DNA from: Spirochaetaceae bacterium
Lineage (GTDB): Bacteria; Spirochaetota; Spirochaetia; Treponematales; Breznakiellaceae
Reading direction: 5' to 3'
DNA: 5,239 nt
NCBI GenBank assembly: GCA_031283025.1
Contig: JAITCP010000154.1
Location: 1 to 5,239 of the forward strand
Shown one piece after another: positions 1 to 4,182 of this stretch (the stretch's first letter is position 1; each line of letters opens with the position of its first letter). The notes beneath the pieces were generated by a model. It was not told the origin of the DNA and searched no databases. It saw only the letters and a program-made list of their open reading frames with translations. Made by a program: the position numbers and the translations under genes.

Positions 1-506
1 GCGTCTTCCTGAGAAATGGACAACGGTATCAAAACCTGCGTCGCCGAAAAATCATCGCTGATAAGGGCGCGTTCGTAAAGGTCCCACGAAAGCAGGCGGC
101 GTTTCAGTTCGGCAATTTCCGCCGCGCTTCCCAAAAAATCGCCGCTTACCAACGGTTCGACCACAATAGCGCCGTCAATCGAAGTTATATAATCGGCGCT
201 TACCAGGGAAACAACGTCTTTAACGATGGAGATGGTTTTTACTTTTTCGTTATAATCGCGCAGACGGTTAAGCAGTTCGCTGTCAAACACCGTTCCGTGC
301 TCGCGGCGCAGCCCAACCAGAATAAAGAGAGAGCTGCCGAACGTGCTGTCTATCCAGCGGGATGTTTCAAGCGCCGGATCGTCCAACGGAACAAAACGCA
401 AATTATTGTTGTCCAGCTCGACCTGTGGAAGAAAAGCGGCAAAAAAAACGGTGATAAGCGTAATAACCGCAATAATAATCCACGGACGTTTAAAGAATGT
501 TTCCAT
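1..506 (-). CDS. RND-superfamily (MMPL/HAE3-type) exporter, N-terminal part, cut by window edge
   Basis: The first 168 codons of a larger gene that continues beyond position 1. The protein starts METFFKRPWIIIAVITLI, giving a short cytoplasmic start and one transmembrane helix at about residues 8-27. An extracytoplasmic region follows, with LRFVPLDDPALETSRWID and FGSSLFILVGL at about residues 38-67. This order (first helix, a 'F-P-x-D-x-P' segment, then 'FGSS-x-F-I-L-V') and the later LLSWDLYERALISDDFSATQ are typical of the large periplasmic loop of predicted RND/MMPL exporters common in spirochaetes. Family members are inner-membrane, proton-driven exporters of lipids or hydrophobic compounds, with about 12 helices and 750-1000 residues; the substrate cannot be told here. 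The ATG at 506-504 is chosen because the helix follows directly and a promoter lies just upstream. No purine-rich ribosome binding site precedes it. The transport-domain residues lie outside the window. Confidence 0.85.
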   Translation of the reverse strand, partial: METFFKRPWIIIAVITLITVFFAAFLPQVELDNNNLRFVPLDDPALETSRWIDSTFGSSLFILVGLRREHGTVFDSELLNRLRDYNEKVKTISIVKDVVSLVSADYITSIDGAIVVEPLVSGDFLGSAAEIAELKRRLLSWDLYERALISDDFSATQVLIPLSISQED

Positions 507-517
507 ATAGGGTTTAT

Positions 518-546
518 ATTGTAGGGGATTAGGGGGAAAATGGCAA
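518..546 (-). promoter_or_regulatory. sigma-70-like promoter of the RND exporter gene
   Basis: On the minus strand, TTGCCA (546-541, 5 of 6 to TTGACA) and TACAAT (523-518, 5 of 6 to TATAAT) are separated by exactly 17 bp. Transcription would start near 511, about 5 nt before the ATG at 506, leaving no room for a Shine-Dalgarno site. The element also lies directly next to the ribosome-binding region of the divergent broken gene at 547-552. Confidence 0.6.
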
Positions 547-558
547 GGGGAGTCTAAT

Positions 559-907
559 ATTATCCCGCGTTATATACTTGGAGACCGTGCTGAACTATCG
601 CCAAAAGCGAAAAATATTATCAACGAAAATATTGTGGAAACGCCGATAGAAGTCCTCCTTTGTGTCCTTCGTGAGAAAAAATTTATGCCGCAAACCATGA
701 CACTTGATGAAAAACTTGCTATCTCGAACAAAGCATTTACCTTACTGGAAGCCGGAGATGAAGAAGGATTTAGCCGCCCTTTTCAGGACAGCTCCCTTGC
801 CGTCGTATTTAGCAAAAATTTACAAGGAAAAAGTTGGCGTAAAACAACTTATAGAAAGCGGCTGGAATTTATCGGAAGCGGAGGCGGAGTTTGGTCCCGG
901 CTGGCTT
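559..907 (+). pseudogene. small conserved hypothetical gene, frameshifted and start-damaged
   Basis: No function is recognised. An open frame begins with IIPRYILGDRAELSPKAKN, passes through VETPIEVLLCVLREKKFM and MTLDEKLAISNKAF, and reaches EAGDEEGFSR near 777. Sensible protein then continues one base later in another frame: LFRTAPLPSYLAKIYKEKVG, then ESGWNLSEAEAEFGPGWL up to 907. Together they give a soluble protein of about 115 residues that resembles small uncharacterised proteins I associate with treponemes (memory only). One extra C in the CCC run at 777-779 would explain the shift. A good ribosome binding site, GGGGAG (547-552), lies 6 nt before an ATT codon at 559, suggesting either a rare ATT start or an ATG that has mutated. 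Other possible starts are GTG 634, ATG 685 and ATG 697. Its natural C-terminus is missing: from about 902 it reads into reverse-transcriptase sequence. Confidence 0.6.
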
Positions 908-1093
908 AATGCGGGAGTGATGGACGGGGACAAGCGAGAATACCCTGGGAAAGGGACGCCGCAAGGGGGAGTAATATCGCCTTTACTGAGCAATCTTTTT
1001 CTGCATGAGGTAATGGATGACAGGTTTGTGAAAGTAGTAAAACCCCGAATGCAGGGTAAAGCGAGTATGGTGCGCTATGCCTTGCCGCGCTAA
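902..1093 (+). pseudogene. group II intron reverse transcriptase/maturase fragment
   Basis: In the same frame as the second half of the preceding broken gene, the translation becomes WLNAGVMDGDKREYPGKG followed by TPQGGVISPLLSNLFLHEVM and VKPRMQGKASMVRYA. This is the block around RT motif 4 of group II intron-encoded proteins (LtrA-like), where GTPQGGVISPLLANIYLH is nearly invariant and the next conserved block is RYADDF with the catalytic aspartates. Here the sequence reads RYA, then LPR and a stop at 1091-1093, so the catalytic YADD is lost exactly at its aspartates. About 60 of some 400-600 residues remain. The finger region, the rest of the palm, the maturase X domain and any endonuclease domain are absent, and I see no group II intron domain V nearby. 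It cannot be active. Confidence 0.85.
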
Positions 1094-1115
1094 TTCCTTA
1101 TGTAATAAGGAATTA
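1091..1115. repeat. perfect 10-bp inverted repeat at the broken end of the RT fragment
   Basis: TAATTCCTTA (1091-1100) and its exact reverse complement TAAGGAATTA (1106-1115) flank a 5-nt loop. The left arm supplies the stop codon of the chimeric frame. It is A+T-rich with no following T-run, so it is a poor terminator. It may be the end of a small mobile element or a scar of the deletion that removed the rest of the reverse transcriptase. Confidence 0.6.
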
Positions 1116-1144
1116 CATTGCAAAGTGAAACATAGTAAAGCAAC

Positions 1145-1168
1145 AAAAAAGCCGCCTGAAAAGGCGGC
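1145..1168 (-). terminator. intrinsic terminator of tRNA-Asn
   Basis: Read on the minus strand: GCCGCC (1168-1163), a 6-nt loop TTTTCA, GGCGGC (1156-1151), then six T residues (1150-1145). It begins 5 nt after the 3' end of the tRNA. There is no T-run on the plus-strand side, so it acts on the tRNA transcript only and would also shield the debris to the left from tRNA transcription. Confidence 0.9.
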
Positions 1169-1173
1169 CTAAG

Positions 1174-1246
1174 CTCCCCCGCGCGGATTCGAACCACGGA
1201 CCCAGTGGTTAACAGCCACTTGCTCTGCCAGCTGAGCTACAGGGGA
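1174..1246 (-). tRNA. tRNA-Asn (anticodon GTT)
   Basis: A 73-nt cloverleaf on the minus strand. The acceptor arm TCCCCTG pairs with CGGGGGA (one G-T wobble), with discriminator G. The D arm TAGCTCAGCTGGCAGAGCA is canonical. The anticodon stem AGTGG/CCACT encloses loop CTGTTAA with anticodon GTT (complement of 1211-1213), reading AAC and AAU codons. A 5-nt variable loop and the T arm CGTGG-TTCGAAT-CCGCG follow. CCA is not encoded (next bases CTT), so it is added after transcription. It stands alone with its own promoter and terminator, and all stems pair, so it should be functional. Confidence 0.97.
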
Positions 1247-1297
1247 AAGTCTCCTGAGCCTGCACCAAAACCTGAAGCTTTGGGACTACTCACCCTA

Positions 1298-1326
1298 AGG
1301 GTATGGTGTTTTTTCAAGAAAGTCAA
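1298..1326 (-). promoter_or_regulatory. promoter of tRNA-Asn
   Basis: On the minus strand, TTGACT (1326-1321) and TACCCT (1303-1298) are separated by 17 bp. Transcription would start near 1291, giving a 5' leader of about 45 nt to be removed before the mature tRNA end at 1246. The -35 and the next six bases (TTGACTTTCTTG) are identical to the promoter of the NYN gene at the other end of the window. Confidence 0.6.
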
Positions 1327-1391
1327 TAGATCAATTTGTAAATGACTGTTTTTTTTCTTGATTTTGAAGGATTTCCCACGAATTCGGGCTC

Positions 1392-1420
1392 TTGAACCTC
1401 TTTTCATATGTGTATATCAT
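1392..1420 (+). promoter_or_regulatory. possible promoter of the acyltransferase-prmC operon
   Basis: TTGAAC (1392-1397, 4 of 6) and TATCAT (1415-1420, 5 of 6) are 17 bp apart. The start point would fall at about 1427, on or next to the ATG at 1428 and about 19 nt before the ATG at 1446. If real, it rules out the upstream TTG at 1392 as the translation start, since that TTG would be part of the -35 box. Confidence 0.4.
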
Positions 1421-1427
1421 CAGACAA

Positions 1428-2783
1428 ATGTATAAACCATATATAATGCCGGTTTTTACGGCTTCACCGGATGTTAAAGTTAAGCAGCCCCATATCTCCA
1501 AATTGGTATATATCGTAGTTTGGTTATTGAGCAGAATTTACCTTTTTTTGTTTCTTGGCATAGCGCGTGTAGTTCTAAGGAATGGAAAGCCCTTGTTTAA
1601 TGCCACAAAACAGTCGTTAGAAGGGAAAAGCCGCTGTATTCTTGCTTTCCGGCACCCAAATGGAGGGGAACCTCAGCTTTTAATGTGGTTTATGCTTTTT
1701 AAATTACGCGGTTTAGCAAGGAAAGCGGGGGTAAAAATCCGCCGCATTCCCTATATCTCCATTGTATTTGGCTATGAGGTAGCCCGATGGGGAGGCGGCG
1801 TAGCCCGGTGGGTTATGCCGGGATTGGGTTGTATGCCGGTTCATCATGATAAGCTCGATTCGGCGGGTATGAACCGTATTTACAACGCCATAACCGAAGG
1901 GCCCTACCCGCTGGCCATTGCCCCGGAAGGGCAGGTAAGCTATACCACAGAATCAGTACCCCGCCTTGAACCGGGCACTGTCCGTATAGGATTTGGCGCT
2001 GTTGAACGGCTGCAAAAACAAAATAGAAACATTCCGGTAGAAATAATCCCCGTTTCCATACATTTTCGATATGGAAACTTTGGGCGCTGGTCTCTTTCCA
2101 AATTACTCCGTAAAATCGAAAAATATACCGGTTTTATTCAAAAAGAAAAGGTTGATTTTTCCCGGCGGCTTGAGCGGGCAAGAGATTTTATTTTATTACA
2201 GAATGAAAAGCGTTACGGGCTTGAACCGGATAAAAAAAAGAGTTTTCCCGAACGGGTAGAAACCGTAATGGAGGCCGCTCTGAAAAAAGCGGAAACCCTT
2301 CTGGGAATACCAACGCAGATCATTGATACCGTATCACGAATGTATCATATCAGGCAGATATGCTGGGACAGGATCGTTCTTCCCGGGGTAAACACGTTAA
2401 AAGACAGGCCCTTATTAGAGCGTTCCATTTTGGATCTTAACGCGGGAGAAGCCTGGCATGCTTCCCGGCACATGGAACTTGTAGACTTCTCGTGGTATTT
2501 CCGGGGGCCGGTACCAACTAACGATGCTCCTCTTTATATAAAGATTGAATACACGCAAAACCTGTGGGATTTTGCAAGCCGTACCATGGGCGGAGCTTAC
2601 TCGAACCGGGTATTTAATGTTCACCCCAAGCGTGTGCTTATCCAGATAGGTGATCCCATAAACTTAACGGAAAAATCAGAAGATTATAAAAAAGATAAAA
2701 AAACGGCAATAGCAGACGCAATGAAAGCTTTGGAAAGCTCCTATCTTGACTGCATAACAAACGCGTCGGAATATCAAATATAG
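1428..2783 (+). CDS. PlsC-like glycerolipid acyltransferase family protein
   Basis: A 451-residue protein, membrane-anchored by one hydrophobic stretch (about residues 27-50, LVYIVVWLLSRIYLFLFLGI). The PlsC/LPLAT acyltransferase signatures follow in order: motif I as FRHPNGGEPQ with H76-x4-E81 (the family usually has H-x4-D), the motif II region GLGCMPVHHDK (about 132-142), motif III as APEGQ (165-169; usually FPEGT), and motif IV-like IPVEIIPVSI (about 202-211). Such enzymes acylate lysophosphatidic acid or related lipids at the inner face of the membrane. With Glu for Asp and an altered motif III, the exact acceptor is uncertain. About 220 residues after the domain match nothing I recognise, making it far longer than a typical PlsC (about 240 residues). 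The start is uncertain: ATG 1428 is chosen, ATG 1446 and TTG 1392 are alternatives, and none has a clear ribosome binding site. prmC follows after 21 bp, so co-transcription is likely. Confidence 0.8.
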   Translation: MYKPYIMPVFTASPDVKVKQPHISKLVYIVVWLLSRIYLFLFLGIARVVLRNGKPLFNATKQSLEGKSRCILAFRHPNGGEPQLLMWFMLFKLRGLARKAGVKIRRIPYISIVFGYEVARWGGGVARWVMPGLGCMPVHHDKLDSAGMNRIYNAITEGPYPLAIAPEGQVSYTTESVPRLEPGTVRIGFGAVERLQKQNRNIPVEIIPVSIHFRYGNFGRWSLSKLLRKIEKYTGFIQKEKVDFSRRLERARDFILLQNEKRYGLEPDKKKSFPERVETVMEAALKKAETLLGIPTQIIDTVSRMYHIRQICWDRIVLPGVNTLKDRPLLERSILDLNAGEAWHASRHMELVDFSWYFRGPVPTNDAPLYIKIEYTQNLWDFASRTMGGAYSNRVFNVHPKRVLIQIGDPINLTEKSEDYKKDKKTAIADAMKALESSYLDCITNASEYQI

Positions 2784-2804
2784 CGCCAGGCGGCGGATTA
2801 AATA

Positions 2805-3866
2805 ATGTCCACAACCGTCATACAGGAATTGTTATCCAAGGGAACCGCTCTCCTTGCGTCAAAAAACATAAGCGCTCCCGCCCTTGACGCCGCCCTCTTG
2901 CTTGCAAACGTTACCTCCCTTTCCCGTGAAAAACTCTACACCCATGCCAATCAGGAAGTGTGCGAAGAACAATGTAAACTTTATTTTGAATTACTGGAAC
3001 GGCGGCAAAACGGGGAATGTACTGCCTACATTACCGGACACAAAGAATTTTGGGGCCTTGATTTTTCCGTAACCCCGGCAGTGCTGGTTCCCCGGCCCGA
3101 TACGGAAATTCTTGTAGAAACGGCCCTCGCCATGCTCCGCCCCCTGCCTACCGCCTCTGTGCTAGATCTTTGCACCGGCTGCGGGGCGGTTGCCATCGCC
3201 CTTAAGCATGAAAGTTCCGGCACATCAAGACATGGCGGCGACGGAGTCTGTAGGAAAACCCATGAAAAAGAGGTTCTCACAGCGGCACAGCGGCACGGAG
3301 GAAGAGAGGAAAGAGATATGAGAAGTGAACTTGATACAACAATACCTCCCTCTGTGCCTCCGTGCCCGTCGTGCCGCCGTGTGAAGTCTTCAAAAAAAAT
3401 ACTTTTTCTACAGACTCATGTGCCCTGCATGGATGTGTGGGCTGCGGATATTTCGGAAGAAGCCCTAAAAATTGCCCACCATAATGCGGATACTTTGGGC
3501 TGTGCAATCACCTTTCTACAGGGCGATTTGTTTGAGCCTCTTAAAAACACCGCAGAAAAGCGGTTTCACCTGATTACCGCCAACGCCCCCTATGTAGTTT
3601 CCGCTTGTATAGAAAGCCTTGCCGCGGAAGTGCGGCGCGAACCCCGCATTGCCCTTGACGGCGGGGACGACGGCCTTGCCGTTATCCGCCGGATCATCAA
3701 GGAAGCCCCGCTGTATCTGGAAGCGGAGGGCGCACTTTTACTGGAGGCGGATCCCTCGCAGATGGCGGCCATTGCCGCATTGATGAAGGAACGGGGCTTC
3801 CGCCGCATTGAAACATACTGCGACTATAGCGGGCAGGAAAGGGTCATAGCGGGAATCTGTGCATAA
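2805..3866 (+). CDS. prmC: release factor glutamine N5-methyltransferase PrmC (HemK), with internal in-frame insertion
   Basis: PrmC uses S-adenosylmethionine to methylate the glutamine of the GGQ motif in release factors RF1 and RF2, aiding translation termination in the cytoplasm. The N-terminal helical domain (about 1-75) recognises the release factor. The family signature AYITGHKEFWGLDF...VLVPRPDTE is at 74-101, SAM motif I VLDLCTGCGAVAIAL at 119-133, and the acidic strand VWAADISEEALKIA at 211-224. The catalytic motif is NAPY (260-263) where nearly all relatives have NPPY. EPRIALDGGDDGL (279-291) and a normal C-terminus follow. At 353 residues it exceeds the usual 275-290; the surplus is residues about 137-206, between motif I and the next strand, coded by a palindromic repeat element. 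Removing it leaves about 283-295 residues. The ATG at 2805 has only a weak purine stretch upstream (GGCGGA); the 21-bp gap to the acyltransferase suggests one operon. The frame is intact, so function is plausible but untested. Confidence 0.93.
   Translation: MSTTVIQELLSKGTALLASKNISAPALDAALLLANVTSLSREKLYTHANQEVCEEQCKLYFELLERRQNGECTAYITGHKEFWGLDFSVTPAVLVPRPDTEILVETALAMLRPLPTASVLDLCTGCGAVAIALKHESSGTSRHGGDGVCRKTHEKEVLTAAQRHGGREERDMRSELDTTIPPSVPPCPSCRRVKSSKKILFLQTHVPCMDVWAADISEEALKIAHHNADTLGCAITFLQGDLFEPLKNTAEKRFHLITANAPYVVSACIESLAAEVRREPRIALDGGDDGLAVIRRIIKEAPLYLEAEGALLLEADPSQMAAIAALMKERGFRRIETYCDYSGQERVIAGICA
3244..3417. repeat. palindromic repeat element inserted in frame within prmC
   Basis: The ends are a perfect 10-bp inverted repeat: GAGTCTGTAG (3244-3253) and CTACAGACTC (3408-3417), each followed inward by an A/T-rich run. 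Further in, the left arm around 3278-3302 (CACAGCGGCAC then GGCACGGAGG) pairs imperfectly with the right arm around 3352-3385 (CCTCCGTGCC then GTGCCGCCGTGTG), giving a long cruciform or hairpin. Its length of 174 bp is 58 codons, so the frame is kept, and no stop occurs in the prmC frame. The wider stretch absent from normal PrmC is about 3211-3420 (210 bp, also a multiple of three), with CATG on both sides (3207-3210 and 3417-3420), possibly a 4-bp target duplication. The GGCACAGCGGCACGGAGG core resembles the 'cacagaggcacagagg' type of dispersed palindrome seen in many bacterial genomes (from memory). The true borders are uncertain. Confidence 0.75.
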
Positions 3867-3891
3867 TATTTATCCGGGATTGCCTCGCATG

Positions 3892-3911
3892 GAGAACGCG
3901 TTCTCATTTTT
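3892..3911 (+). terminator. weak candidate terminator after prmC
   Basis: GAGAACGCGTTCTC (3892-3905) is a perfect palindrome able to form a 5-bp stem with a CGCG loop, followed by ATTTTT. It begins 25 bp after the prmC stop codon. The stem is short, so termination would be partial at best; transcripts may instead end in the structured repeats downstream. Confidence 0.35.
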
Positions 3912-3920
3912 CTCATAAAA

Positions 3921-3950
3921 GGGATGGGGAGTGGGTGATGGGGAGTGGGG
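3921..3950 (+). repeat. G-rich tandem repeat, potential G-quadruplex
   Basis: GATGGGGAGTGGG occurs twice in tandem with a 14-bp period (3923-3935 and 3937-3949). The stretch holds five runs of three or four G separated by loops of 2-4 nt (AT, AGT, TGAT, AGT), which satisfies the usual G-quadruplex pattern on the plus strand and in the prmC transcript. The half-period of 7 bp recalls the heptamer tandem repeats of cyanobacteria, in style only. Confidence 0.7.
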
Positions 3951-4013
3951 TTTTTGTTCGTAAGCATAGCGTGTTGCTTGCACGCATGGATCACAAACAA
4001 CAGCCCCATTCCC
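3941..4013. repeat. long imperfect hairpin repeat between prmC and the NYN gene
   Basis: The left arm (3941-3973: GGGAGTGGGG, then TTTTTGTT, then GCATAGCGTG) and the right arm (3981-4013: CACGCATGG, then ACAAACAA, then CCCCATTCCC) are imperfect reverse complements around a 7-nt loop, TTGCTTG (3974-3980). The best-paired blocks are GCGTG/CACGC beside the loop and the outer G-rich/C-rich tips. No coding frame here looks real. It is probably a dispersed intergenic palindrome; it could also block transcription from either convergent gene. Confidence 0.5.
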
Positions 4014-4090
4014 TGCTTTAGACCGCAGGGATGCGGTTGCAGAAATGCTTTAGCTACTACTCCCCATTCCCTTTCTTAAACTTTGTGATC
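4004..4090. repeat. compound repeat block: duplicated C-rich boxes around a small hairpin
   Basis: CCCCATTCCC occurs twice (4004-4013 and 4062-4071), each copy followed by a similar T/A-rich tail. TGCTTTAG also occurs twice (4014-4021 and 4046-4053). Between the copies, ACCGCA-GGGA-TGCGGT (4022-4037) forms a 6-bp stem with a 4-nt loop. TTTGTGATC (4082-4090) is the exact reverse complement of GATCACAAA (3989-3997), tying this block to the preceding hairpin. The rest of the gap up to 4182 holds only a short direct repeat. Confidence 0.5.
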
Positions 4091-4133
4091 TCCTATAAAA
4101 AGTCAAGCATCAAATAACCCTTTACCCTACTCT

Positions 4134-4169
4134 GTGAGAAAATAATCGAAAACAATCTCGTGAGAAAAT
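4134..4169. repeat. 10-bp direct repeat before the end of the NYN gene
   Basis: GTGAGAAAAT is present at 4134-4143 and 4160-4169, 26 bp apart, preceded by TCT in the first copy and CTC in the second. It lies just beyond the stop codon of the minus-strand NYN gene. No clear terminator for that gene is visible here. A pair this short may be chance. Confidence 0.3.
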
Positions 4170-4182
4170 CCGCGGGTAAAAC

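Noticed and set aside
297..524. 75-codon plus-strand frame
   Set aside because: It is antisense to the RND exporter start, whose protein has a clear membrane helix and family-like sequence.
1081..1140. Group II intron 3' end (domain V/VI) beyond the RT fragment
   Set aside because: No domain V-like hairpin with a conserved AGC triad is visible; only the short A+T-rich palindrome is present.
1392..1427. TTG at 1392 as start of the acyltransferase
   Set aside because: It has no ribosome binding site at a proper distance, falls in a likely -35 box, and would add 12 residues without recognisable conservation. It is kept only as an alternative.
3026..3507. Minus-strand open frames over the middle of prmC
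   Set aside because: They are shadows of prmC and of the palindromic element; the translations are low-complexity, of the kind the repeat yields in several frames.
3824..4009. 61-codon minus-strand frame in the gap after prmC
   Set aside because: It runs through the G-rich repeat and the prmC end, is of biased composition and has no motif.
3921..4169. CRISPR array
   Set aside because: The repeats are few, of unequal spacing and arranged as palindromes; there are no regular spacers or cas genes.
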